DNA of 64,000 bases from JBBDYD01 sp040901865 (GTDB lineage Bacteria > Bacteroidota > Ignavibacteria > UBA10030): NCBI GenBank assembly GCA_040901865.1, contig JBBDYD010000194.1:1-64000 (forward strand), read 5' to 3'. The notes below the pieces were generated by a model, which was given only the letters and a program-made list of their open reading frames with translations, made no database searches and had not been told where the DNA came from. Positions 1-7,796 of this stretch are shown here, one piece after another. A program made the position numbers and the translations under genes. How positions within the stretch are numbered: position 1 is the stretch's first letter; each line of letters starts with the position of its first letter.

Positions 1-51
1 GCTACCTTGACATGGTAGAGGTCATAGGTTCGAGTCCTATAGAGCCCACCA
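1..51 (+). tRNA. tRNA-Val(GAC), 3' part only
   Basis: The window opens inside a tRNA. The anticodon stem pairs CTACC (2-6) with GGTAG (14-18) around the loop TTGACAT, giving anticodon GAC at 9-11. The T-stem ATAGG/CCTAT (24-28 and 36-40) encloses a TTCGAGT loop. The 3' acceptor strand AGAGCCC (41-47), discriminator A48 and an encoded CCA (49-51) follow. The D-arm and 5' acceptor strand lie outside the window. Unlike this tRNA, the two tRNA-Ser genes further along have no encoded CCA. Confidence 0.93.
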
Positions 52-106
52 GCAAGGCTTGACACAACGCTCGGTGATCGAGAGAAATATCTCGACGAAC
101 CCGATC

Positions 107-132
107 AATCGGACAGCGGTCCGATTTTTTTT
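107..132 (+). terminator. Rho-independent terminator after tRNA-Val
   Basis: A perfect 8-bp stem, AATCGGAC (107-114) with GTCCGATT (119-126), closes on a 4-nt loop and runs into T residues up to 132. It ends the tRNA transcript about 10 nt before the thrS start codon, so thrS needs its own promoter or read-through. Confidence 0.88.
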
Positions 133-142
133 ATTCTCGACA

Positions 143-2083
143 ATGAATATGATTCAAATAACACTTCCGGATGGGTCTCGCAAAGAATTCGAGCGCGGAA
201 CCACAGGCCTCGAGATTGCTCGCGGGATCAGTCAGGGTCTGGCGAAAGAGGCCCTTGCAGCGGATGTCAACGGCGAGGTGTGGGACCTGAACCGGCCGAT
301 CACCGACGATGCGAGTTTGAAGATTCTGAAATGGGCTGACGATGGTGGAAAGTTCGCTTACTGGCATAGTTCCGCCCATCTGATGGCGGAGGCGATCGAG
401 TCGTTGTTTCCTGGAACACGGTTCGGAATCGGCCCCCCGATCGAAGCAGGGTACTATTACGATATCGATCTTGGCGATCACTCACTCACCCAGGATGATC
501 TGGCAAAGATCGAAAAAAAAATGGGGGAACTTGCGGGGCGTGACGTGCCCTATCTGCGGGAAGAAAAAACATGGGAGGAAGCCGTTGCGTACTTCCGCAA
601 GAAGGGTGACCCTTACAAATTGGAATTGCTGGATGAGCTCAAGGGTCAAACCATAACGTTTTATCATCAGGGTAATTTTACCGATCTCTGTTACGGGCCT
701 CACATTCCTTCAACAGGGAGGATCAAGGCGATCAAGCTCCTAAGCGTTGCCGGGGCGTATTGGCGCGGAAGCGAAAAGAACAAGATGCTTCAGCGTATCT
801 ACGGCGTCACGTTTCCGACGAGCAAGGAGCTGGACGAACACCTCTTTCGGCTCGAAGAGGCGAAGAGGCGGGATCATAGGAAGCTTGGACAGGAACTCGA
901 ACTTTTCTTCCTGACGCCGAAGGTCGGAGGCGGACTCCCCCTCTGGCTGCCCAAAGGGACTATTGTGCGCGAGACATTGGAGCAGTTTCTTCGCGAGGAA
1001 CAGCGCAAACGAGGGTATCTGCCGGTCGTCACGCCACATATCGGCAGTATCGAGCTTTACAAGACGAGCGGACACTATCCCTATTACAAGGAGAGCCAGT
1101 TCACTCCGATTCAGATCGACGATGAAATGTATCTCCTCAAGCCGATGAACTGCCCGCACCACTTTCAGATCTACGCTTCGAGGCCAAGAAGCTATCGGGA
1201 TCTGCCGATTCGGTTGGCGGAATTCGGCACTGTGTATCGGTACGAACAATCAGGAGAATTGAACGGACTTATTCGCGTACGTTCGTTTACAGTTGACGAC
1301 TCACACATGTTCGTGAGACAGGATCAGCTTAAGGCGGAACTGATCGGCGTTATAGAGCTCATCAAACACGTTTTCTCCACACTTGGATTTCACGATTTCA
1401 GAACACGGCTTTCGTTCAGAGATCCGAAGAACAAGGAGAAATTCGGAGGGGAGGATGCATTGTGGGACCAGGCTGAAAAGGAGATTCTGGAGGTGGCCCT
1501 GGAAACGGGCCTTGACCATTTTATCGGAAGAGGAGAAGCGGCATTTTACGGGCCGAAGATCGATTTCATGGTTCGCGACGTTCTTGGGCGTACATGGCAA
1601 TTGGGAACGGTTCAAGTCGATTACGTCATGCCCGAGCGTTTTGATCTCGAGTATACAGGCTCAGACGGTCAAAAACACAGGCCGGTCGTGATTCACCGGG
1701 CTCCTTTCGGTTCCCTGGAGAGGTTCATCGGGATCATGATTGAGCATTTTGCGGGAGAGTTCCCTCTCTGGCTTGCTCCGGTTCAAGCCGTCGTTCTTCC
1801 GATTGCGGACGAATATCTCGGTTATGCCGGGTCCGTGGCAGCACGATGTCGGGAAGCAGGGATCAGAGTTGAACTCGACGAACGCAATGAAAAAATCGGC
1901 TACAAAATTCGCGATTGGGAATTGAAAAAAATTCCGTATATGGTGGTTGTGGGGGAAAAGGAACGTTCCGCCAACACCATTTCTGTTCGCCAGCATAAAA
2001 AGGGAGATTTGGGGTCGACAGACCTCGATGGTTTTCTCAAACGAGTTGTTGAGACAATCAGAACAAAATCACTGACATTGTAG
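143..2083 (+). CDS. thrS: Threonine--tRNA ligase
   Basis: Class II synthetase that charges tRNA-Thr in the cytosol; 646 aa, normal for the family. Domains in order: an N-terminal TGS domain (about residues 1-65), an editing domain with HSSAH (75-79) and CYGPH (183-187) that clears mischarged Ser-tRNA, the catalytic core with the zinc cysteine in MNCPHH (about 337) and the motif HRAPFGSLERF, and a C-terminal anticodon-binding domain. I chose ATG 143 because TGS homology begins there; the frame is open upstream to 59, but that part crosses the tRNA terminator. ATG 149 is an alternative. No clear Shine-Dalgarno is seen. infC follows 11 nt later, the usual thrS-infC order. Confidence 0.96.
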   Translation: MNMIQITLPDGSRKEFERGTTGLEIARGISQGLAKEALAADVNGEVWDLNRPITDDASLKILKWADDGGKFAYWHSSAHLMAEAIESLFPGTRFGIGPPIEAGYYYDIDLGDHSLTQDDLAKIEKKMGELAGRDVPYLREEKTWEEAVAYFRKKGDPYKLELLDELKGQTITFYHQGNFTDLCYGPHIPSTGRIKAIKLLSVAGAYWRGSEKNKMLQRIYGVTFPTSKELDEHLFRLEEAKRRDHRKLGQELELFFLTPKVGGGLPLWLPKGTIVRETLEQFLREEQRKRGYLPVVTPHIGSIELYKTSGHYPYYKESQFTPIQIDDEMYLLKPMNCPHHFQIYASRPRSYRDLPIRLAEFGTVYRYEQSGELNGLIRVRSFTVDDSHMFVRQDQLKAELIGVIELIKHVFSTLGFHDFRTRLSFRDPKNKEKFGGEDALWDQAEKEILEVALETGLDHFIGRGEAAFYGPKIDFMVRDVLGRTWQLGTVQVDYVMPERFDLEYTGSDGQKHRPVVIHRAPFGSLERFIGIMIEHFAGEFPLWLAPVQAVVLPIADEYLGYAGSVAARCREAGIRVELDERNEKIGYKIRDWELKKIPYMVVVGEKERSANTISVRQHKKGDLGSTDLDGFLKRVVETIRTKSLTL

Positions 2084-2094
2084 GAGTCGAGCCT

Positions 2095-2673
2095 ATCAAA
2101 CAACAGCGAGCGCGTGTAAACACAGAAATCCGGGCCCCAAAAGTGCGGGTCATCGGTGACGATGGTCAGCAACTGGGTATCATGCTTACACAGGAAGCGA
2201 TCCGGCGGGCGACGAATGAGTCCCTGGATTTGATTGAAATCGTTCCCAATGCGGATCCGCCAGTTTGCAAGATCATGGATTTCGGAAAGTACAAATATGA
2301 GCTCTCGAAAAAGGAGAAGCTGCAAAAGAAGCACCAACATGTCACCCAGGTCAAGGAAATCCGTTTTCACCCGAATACGGATACTCATGATTTCGAATTC
2401 AAAGTGAAGCATGCACGGTCGTTTCTTGAAGAAGGCGACAAAGTGAAAGCAACGGTCGTGTTCCGCGGGCGTCAATTCGCTTATCAGGACCAAGGCAGGG
2501 AAATGCTCGAGCGGTTTACGGAGCGAATTTCGGATCTCGCGAAAGTCGAGCAGGCACCAAAAATGGAGGGAAGGCAAATGATTGCATTCTATATTGCGGA
2601 CAAGAGCCGAAAGAAGAGCGCTGAAAAGGAAAAACAGCCGAAATCACCCAAGTCCCCAGAAAAGGAAGCGTAA
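2095..2673 (+). CDS. infC: Translation initiation factor IF-3 (ATC start codon)
   Basis: IF-3 binds the 30S subunit, blocks early 50S joining and proofreads start-codon pairing. The conserved N-terminus includes EIRAPKVRVIGDDGQQLG, and it lies upstream of the first ordinary start codon (GTG 2143). Reading back in frame, the only start that fits is ATC at 2095, with AGGAG at 2082-2086 and an 8-nt spacer; the Shine-Dalgarno overlaps the thrS stop codon. Use of AUU/AUC/AUA at infC is established in other bacteria, where IF-3 discriminates against its own start. Predicted length is 192 aa with a basic, lysine-rich tail. It is followed by rpmI after 3 nt. Confidence 0.92.
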   Translation: MKQQRARVNTEIRAPKVRVIGDDGQQLGIMLTQEAIRRATNESLDLIEIVPNADPPVCKIMDFGKYKYELSKKEKLQKKHQHVTQVKEIRFHPNTDTHDFEFKVKHARSFLEEGDKVKATVVFRGRQFAYQDQGREMLERFTERISDLAKVEQAPKMEGRQMIAFYIADKSRKKSAEKEKQPKSPKSPEKEA

Positions 2674-2676
2674 CTC

Positions 2677-2871
2677 ATGCCAAAAATGAAAACCCGGCGA
2701 AATGCCAAAAAACACTTTCGGCTCACGGCCACGGGAAAGGTAAAACGGCACAAATCCCTCCGGAGACATATTTTGACCTCGAAGTCGAAGAAACGGAAAC
2801 GACACCTGAGAAAATCGGGCCTCGTGCACAAGTCGGAAGCATACAAGATAAAAAGATTCTTATCAGCGTAA
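2677..2871 (+). CDS. rpmI: 50S ribosomal protein L35
   Basis: 64-residue, very basic protein beginning MPKMKTRRNAKKHF, typical of L35, a small subunit of the large ribosomal particle. It starts 3 nt after infC, so translation is probably coupled. The order infC-rpmI-rplT is widely conserved; in E. coli and Bacillus this operon is controlled by L20 or by leader elements. I see no obvious L20 leader structure here, but I could not fold it computationally. Confidence 0.96.
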   Translation: MPKMKTRRNAKKHFRLTATGKVKRHKSLRRHILTSKSKKRKRHLRKSGLVHKSEAYKIKRFLSA

Positions 2872-2890
2872 AGGAAAGGAATTCAGAATA

Positions 2891-3241
2891 ATGCCACGCT
2901 CTCAAAACAAGGTAGCATCGCATCGCCGGCGGAAGAAGATTCTTGAGCAGGCGAAGGGGTATTGGGGTGGACGAAGCAAGGTCTACACCATCGCAAAGAA
3001 CCACGTCGAAAAGGCATTGACCCATGCTTATCGGCACCGGAAGACGAAGAAACGAGAATATCGCGGACTGTGGATTACCCGCATCAATGCCGCGGCACGG
3101 CTGAACGGAACGACATATTCCCGCCTTATGACCGGTTTGGATAAGAAGCAAGTCATGATTAACAGGAAAGTGCTTGCCGACCTTGCCGTGAACCATCCGA
3201 CCGCCTTTTCGGAAGTTGTAAAGTTCGCTTCCGCTTCCTGA
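2891..3241 (+). CDS. rplT: 50S ribosomal protein L20
   Basis: 116 aa, the usual length. L20 binds 23S rRNA early in 50S assembly. Family features include the basic N-terminus MPRSQNKVASHRRRKK and the block ITRINAAARLNG. An AAGGAAAGGA purine stretch precedes the ATG. It is the last gene of the infC operon before a GC-rich hairpin at 3259-3281 and an 80-nt gap to pheS. Confidence 0.96.
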   Translation: MPRSQNKVASHRRRKKILEQAKGYWGGRSKVYTIAKNHVEKALTHAYRHRKTKKREYRGLWITRINAAARLNGTTYSRLMTGLDKKQVMINRKVLADLAVNHPTAFSEVVKFASAS

Positions 3242-3258
3242 TTCAATCGTTGAAAGCG

Positions 3259-3281
3259 TCCCGGCGGCTCTGCCGCCGGGA
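3259..3281 (+). terminator. GC-rich hairpin after rplT, possible weak terminator
   Basis: A 9-bp perfect stem (TCCCGGCGG with CCGCCGGGA) encloses a 5-nt loop. The downstream sequence TTGTTCCC is not a proper T-run, so this may be a processing or attenuation hairpin instead of a strong terminator, and pheS may be read from the same transcript. Confidence 0.45.
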
Positions 3282-3322
3282 TTGTTCCCGCTCCCGTAAC
3301 GGCGCTATCCTCAAGGCAACCC

Positions 3323-4327
3323 ATGGTCGAGAAAATCCGTCATATCAAAGAACAGTTTGAGGCAGACTTGAAGGGCGTCGAGGGGCCCGCCGATCTCGAA
3401 GCCCTGAGGATCAAATACCTCTCGCGCAAGGGCTTGATTGCGCAACTGTTCGATCAATTAAAGGCCGTGGCTCCGCCCGACCGTCCGCCATTAGGCAGAT
3501 CTTTGAATGAACTGCGCGCGTTTGTCCAAAACCTCTTCGAAAGCAAAAGCTCTTCTGCCGTTGCCGGCGGCCACACTTCTGGTATCGATCGTTCGTTACC
3601 CGGCCGCCCGCGCCCAGTCGGCACCAAACATCCCCTGACGCAGACCATCGAAGAATTAAAGCGGATCTTCGCGGGGATGGGATTCGGCGTGGCGGTGGGA
3701 CCGGATATCGAGGACGAATATCACAACTTCACAGCGTTGAATTTTCCCCCAGAACATCCCGCGCGGGACATGCAGGATACATTTTTCATCTCGAAGAACA
3801 TCCTGTTGCGTACCCACACTTCGCCTGTCCAGATTCGGGTCATGAAAAGCCGGAAGCCGCCGGTGCGGGTGATCATGCCCGGCCGCGTGTATCGGAATGA
3901 AGCAGTGAGCGCCCGGAGTCATGTGTTGTTCCATCAACTCGAAGGGCTTTATGTCGACCGGCACGTGACGATGAGCGAGCTCAAAGGGACGCTTGTCTCA
4001 TTCGCTCACCAGTACTACGGAAGTTCGGTTAAATATAAGTTCCGGCCCACCTTTTTCCCTTTCACCGAGCCGAGCGCCGACATGTACATCTCGTGCATTA
4101 TCTGCAACCAAAAGGGATGTGCGATCTGCAAATATAACGGATGGCTCGAGATTCTCGGATCCGGTATGGTGCATCCAAATGTCCTGAAACACGGCGGGTG
4201 CGACCCCGAGAAGTATTCGGGTTTTGCATTCGGCATGGGCATAGAGCGGATGGCCCTCTTGCGTTACGGTATTGACGACATTCGATTGTATTTTGAGAAT
4301 GATCTTCGGTTTTTGAAACAATTCTAA
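3323..4327 (+). CDS. pheS: Phenylalanine--tRNA ligase alpha subunit
   Basis: 334 aa catalytic subunit of the (alpha-beta)2 class II enzyme that charges tRNA-Phe. The N-terminal coiled coil that contacts tRNA is followed by a low-complexity linker (about residues 75-95) and a class II core: PDIEDEYHNFTALNFP, the DMQDTFF segment and the C-terminal motif 3 region FAFGMGIERMALLRYG. A cysteine-rich patch (CIICNQKGCAICK) is present in many bacterial PheS proteins. pheT follows after 9 nt. Confidence 0.96.
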   Translation: MVEKIRHIKEQFEADLKGVEGPADLEALRIKYLSRKGLIAQLFDQLKAVAPPDRPPLGRSLNELRAFVQNLFESKSSSAVAGGHTSGIDRSLPGRPRPVGTKHPLTQTIEELKRIFAGMGFGVAVGPDIEDEYHNFTALNFPPEHPARDMQDTFFISKNILLRTHTSPVQIRVMKSRKPPVRVIMPGRVYRNEAVSARSHVLFHQLEGLYVDRHVTMSELKGTLVSFAHQYYGSSVKYKFRPTFFPFTEPSADMYISCIICNQKGCAICKYNGWLEILGSGMVHPNVLKHGGCDPEKYSGFAFGMGIERMALLRYGIDDIRLYFENDLRFLKQF

Positions 4328-4336
4328 CGCTCCTTC

Positions 4337-6754
4337 ATGAAAATTTCTCATCAGTGGCTCAGGACTCTTGTTCCGGTGATGCTCTCTCCGGAGAAACTTG
4401 CCGAGGGCCTTTCCATGCTCGGCCTGGAGATTGAGCGGTTTGAGGACCAGGGAAAACGGCTTGACGGGTTTGTCGTTGGTGAAGTACGCTCGGTGGAGAA
4501 ACATCCGAATGCGGACAAGCTTACTGTATGCCAGGTTGCCGTCGGTACACAAACGCTCCAAGTTGTCTGTGGTGCCCCGAATGTTGCCTCCGGCCAGAAA
4601 GTCGTAGTCGGACTGGAAGGAGCGACGGTGCCCAGAGACCAACACGCGACTGGTGGACCTCCGTTTGTGTTAAGGAGGGCGAAGATTCGCGGTGTCGAAT
4701 CCCAGGGTATGATTTGCTCTGAGTATGAACTGGAGATGGGCGATGATCGGAACGGCATCATGATCCTGCATTCCTCGGCAAAGCCGGGAACGCCGCATGC
4801 GCGGCATTTTGGGAGAAGCGATGTTATCTATGACGTTGAAATCACCGCAAACAGGGGAGATTGGCTGAGCCACATGGGGGTTGCGCGAGAGGTGGCCGCA
4901 TTGACCGGCAAGAAGGCCGCTATTCCAGCAGTGAAGCTCCGCGAAAGCCGCGAGCATGTTTCAAAGCATGCGAGCGTGATTCTTGGAGACAAGCATGGCT
5001 GTCAGCGGTATGTGGCTTTGGTGTTTCGCAATGTCCGTATCGGACCGTCTCCGATGTGGTTGCAGAATAGGCTGATGTCCGTCGGCGTTCGGCCGATCAA
5101 TAACGTTGTCGACGCGACCAACTCGGTCATGCTGGAAACCGGGCAACCCCTTCATGCATTTGACAACGACAAAGTAGGCGGCCACTCGATCGTTGTACGG
5201 GGAGCGAAGGATGGAGAAGCATTTACGACGTTGGACGGGAAAACACGGACTTTGAAGGCCGGGTCTCTTTTGATTTGTGACAATCAAAGGCCCATTGCCA
5301 TTGCAGGGATCATGGGCGGATTAAACTCTGAAATCAGCGACGTGACGACGAATGTCCTGCTTGAAAGCGCGTGGTTCGATCCGGTGAGCATTCGCCGTAC
5401 GTCCCGGTATCTTGGACTTTCGACGGACGCATCACAGCGGTTCGAGCGGTCCGTGGATATTGACACTTGCCTGTATGCCGCTCAACGGGCAGGGGGGCTA
5501 TTTCAGGAATTGACCGGGGCAGAGGTGCTGAAGGGAGCCATTGATGTCTATCCGAAAAAAAGAAAGCAGACCCTGCTGAAAGCGAGAATTTCGAAGATCA
5601 ACGCGATCCTCGGTACGAATCTCTCCGTCACAAGGGTCTCGGCACTTCTGGGTCGTCTTGGACTCGAGGTACAAAGCTCGACGGCAGATTCTGTGTCTTT
5701 GCGCATTCCTTCGTATCGGCGTGATTTGATCCAGGAAATCGATCTCGTGGAAGAGGTTGCCCGAATGTATGGATACAATAACATTGACACAGAGACTTCA
5801 GCACGGATTGGGTATGCCGCCCGGGCTGATGCAGGTCCCGAAGATGACGTACGAAACTTTCTTGTTGGTGGCGGATTCAATGAGATAGTTGTCAACAGCT
5901 TGCAGAAGCGAAGCCTCGCACTTTTGGGCGAAGAACAACCGGTTGAGGTATTGAATCCGGTCAGCGTGGACATGGAAATGCTCCGGACGAGTCTGATCCC
6001 GGGAGCATTGGAGGTGTTGGAGCATAATTTCAATCGGGGGGCAAAGGGCATGCGACTCTTCGAATGCGGAAAAGTCTTTTGGCGAGTGGCAGGCGGGAGT
6101 GAAGATGCCCTGGAAGATTACAAGGAGGAACAGCGGTTGCTGCTTGTTCTTACGGGCGACCACTTCAACCGGCATCACAGTGAAAAGCAAAGAAAATACG
6201 ATATCCTCGACCTGAAAGGAGAGGTTGAAGGATTGCTTGCCAAGTTTTTTCTTGACAAATGTCGGTTAATTCCCTATGATAACGGCAAACCTTTAAGTGT
6301 CGATAACATTTCCATTGAAATTCAAGGCACTTACGCTGGTTTTCTTGGAAGATTAAGAAAGGAGATTGGTGCTAAGTTCGGGATTGAGGAAGAAGTATTG
6401 GTCGCCGAATTGAGCGTGGATGTCCTTTCTTCTTTTTGGAATAAGGACCGGAAGTTTCGATCACTGAATCGTTTTCCAAGTGTCACAAGGGACTTGGCAT
6501 TTGTCGTTGCCGCGAATGTCCCTCAAGGGAATGTGGAACAAGCTATCCGCGAAGCAGGCGGCGAGTTGCTAAGTGGTGTTTTCCTTTTTGATCTCTATTC
6601 AGGGGAACAGGTGGGAGTTGGAAACAAGAGTCTCGCCTACGCCCTTGAGTTTCAACCGGCTGATCGGACGTTGACTGACGAAGAGGTCAACGGAATTGTT
6701 TCAAAGATTATCCGTCATGTGCAATCTGCCTGCGGTGCCAGCGTCCGCGGGTGA
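4337..6754 (+). CDS. pheT: Phenylalanine--tRNA ligase beta subunit
   Basis: 805 aa, normal for bacterial PheT. Domains in order: an EMAP-II-like tRNA-binding domain (about 35-150, with HPNADKLTVCQV), the B3/B4 editing domain, the B5 domain, a catalytically inactive class II core and a C-terminal FDX-ACB anticodon-binding domain (from about 710; NRFPSVTRDLAFV). Works with pheS. Its TGA stop overlaps a following ATG as TGATG. Confidence 0.96.
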   Translation: MKISHQWLRTLVPVMLSPEKLAEGLSMLGLEIERFEDQGKRLDGFVVGEVRSVEKHPNADKLTVCQVAVGTQTLQVVCGAPNVASGQKVVVGLEGATVPRDQHATGGPPFVLRRAKIRGVESQGMICSEYELEMGDDRNGIMILHSSAKPGTPHARHFGRSDVIYDVEITANRGDWLSHMGVAREVAALTGKKAAIPAVKLRESREHVSKHASVILGDKHGCQRYVALVFRNVRIGPSPMWLQNRLMSVGVRPINNVVDATNSVMLETGQPLHAFDNDKVGGHSIVVRGAKDGEAFTTLDGKTRTLKAGSLLICDNQRPIAIAGIMGGLNSEISDVTTNVLLESAWFDPVSIRRTSRYLGLSTDASQRFERSVDIDTCLYAAQRAGGLFQELTGAEVLKGAIDVYPKKRKQTLLKARISKINAILGTNLSVTRVSALLGRLGLEVQSSTADSVSLRIPSYRRDLIQEIDLVEEVARMYGYNNIDTETSARIGYAARADAGPEDDVRNFLVGGGFNEIVVNSLQKRSLALLGEEQPVEVLNPVSVDMEMLRTSLIPGALEVLEHNFNRGAKGMRLFECGKVFWRVAGGSEDALEDYKEEQRLLLVLTGDHFNRHHSEKQRKYDILDLKGEVEGLLAKFFLDKCRLIPYDNGKPLSVDNISIEIQGTYAGFLGRLRKEIGAKFGIEEEVLVAELSVDVLSSFWNKDRKFRSLNRFPSVTRDLAFVVAANVPQGNVEQAIREAGGELLSGVFLFDLYSGEQVGVGNKSLAYALEFQPADRTLTDEEVNGIVSKIIRHVQSACGASVRG

Positions 6755-6783
6755 TGAAGGAGATCACAGAAGGAGACGTATCG

Positions 6784-7104
6784 GTGCAAGAGTCACATGT
6801 GGAACCTGAAGTGACGAATGACAAAGAGATCGACCAGCTCGAGGGCTCTCTCCAGAAGTTGTGGGAGAAGGCACGACGGCTTTCGGACATCCTGCTGCGT
6901 CTCAAAGAGGAGAACGAATCGCTTCGCCGGCGACTCGAAGAAGTTGAGCAGAAGGAGCATCGTTTGACTAGTGAGCTGAAGGGCCGTGAGCAGGAAATCC
7001 TGAAGCTTCAATCGAACGGTTCGGGTATGTTTACCCATGAAGAAAAGGAGGCACTTGTAAATAAGATCAGGGACCTCATTGCAAAACTCAACGCACGATT
7101 ATGA
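6784..7104 (+). CDS. Coiled-coil protein upstream of ZapA (ZapB-like)
   Basis: An almost entirely alpha-helical, charged protein of 106 aa from this start. Its central stretch (KLWEKARRLSDILLRLKEEN onward) is a predicted coiled coil with leucines in heptads and has no enzymatic motif. I chose GTG 6784 because AGGAG sits at 6771-6775 with an 8-nt spacer; ATG 6754, overlapping the pheT stop, would add 10 residues but has no Shine-Dalgarno. The position just before zapA suggests a cell-division or Z-ring role. That is a guess from context; the sequence family itself is not diagnostic. Confidence 0.75.
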   Translation: MQESHVEPEVTNDKEIDQLEGSLQKLWEKARRLSDILLRLKEENESLRRRLEEVEQKEHRLTSELKGREQEILKLQSNGSGMFTHEEKEALVNKIRDLIAKLNARL

Positions 7105-7178
7105 ATTCCTTGATCTTTGTTTTGATTCGGCGTATGAACATTCCAGTCAGGTAAAGGTTACGAACAATTAACTACGTA

Positions 7179-7481
7179 ATGAACGGTAAGAGCATCAAGG
7201 TTAAGATTTTCGGGTCAGAGTATCCGCTGAAGGGCGAGAACGAGGATCTGACAAAACGCATAGCGTCCTATGTGGATGCCATGCTGACACGGATCCACGA
7301 CAAGATCCCTGAACAGCCACCGCTTACCGTGGCAGTGTTGTCCGCTCTCAATATCACGGAAGATTTGATGAAAGAGCGGGAGCAGCATCAGGAAGCCGTC
7401 ATGCATGTGCAAACGGAGATTGTAAAACTGAACAACTATCTCGATAATTGCCTTGATGCCGTGGGGGACACTGTAACGTAA
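7179..7481 (+). CDS. zapA: Cell division protein ZapA
   Basis: 100 aa with the ZapA pattern: an N-terminal beta-rich head (SIKVKIFGSEYPLKGE), the conserved VDAMLTRI helix, the LTVAVLSALNITEDL helix and a C-terminal coiled coil. ZapA binds FtsZ and promotes bundling of the Z-ring. In many bacteria zapA neighbours the 6S RNA gene ssrS, which matters for the structured interval that follows. Confidence 0.9.
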   Translation: MNGKSIKVKIFGSEYPLKGENEDLTKRIASYVDAMLTRIHDKIPEQPPLTVAVLSALNITEDLMKEREQHQEAVMHVQTEIVKLNNYLDNCLDAVGDTVT

Positions 7482-7508
7482 TTCGATACAGATTGGTTTG
7501 TTCTTTTC

Positions 7509-7729
7509 CATAGGAGCGGAGACCTATGAACAATGTCGACCGCACCGTCAGCCGTAATCAAGACTATTAAAGAACCTTACAAGTAACTTTAATAGGGAGC
7601 TTGACTCATAAGCGCAGAGCGCATGCCACGCGTATCCCAGCGACGACCCCGACATCGTCGGGCGAGCGGGAGTGGAAGTGTGAAGTGCTTAGGCAGGCAC
7701 CCACCGTGTTTGAAGAGAGGTTCTTCGAA
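7509..7729 (+). ncRNA. Structured non-coding RNA candidate between zapA and rny (possible 6S RNA)
   Basis: The 315 nt from 7482 to 7796 hold no credible gene but are full of complementary segments. Hairpin 1: CATAGG/CCTATG (7509-7528). Hairpin 2: TCAAG plus CTATTAAAG pairs with CTTTAATAG plus CTTGA (7558-7604). Hairpin 3 is a long irregular stem, 7609-7691: TAAGCGC/GTGCTTA, then CGCAT/GTGTG, CCAC/GTGG, TCCC/GGGA and the tip CCCGAC/GTCGGG, separated by small internal loops. Hairpin 4: TTTGAAGA/TCTTCGAA (7709-7729). An interrupted long hairpin beside zapA is what one expects of 6S RNA, but I could not find the outer closing stem, so the family remains open. Confidence 0.42.
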
Positions 7730-7796
7730 TACAATTGATTTGGTTGGCGAGTGCGGCTTTGTTTTGTACGCAAGACGGTCTGACGAAGGAGTGATT

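Noticed and set aside
7623..7796. N-terminal extension of RNase Y (58 codons)
   Set aside because: Overlaps the structured RNA, lacks family similarity, and ATG 7797 has a good Shine-Dalgarno followed by the expected membrane helix.
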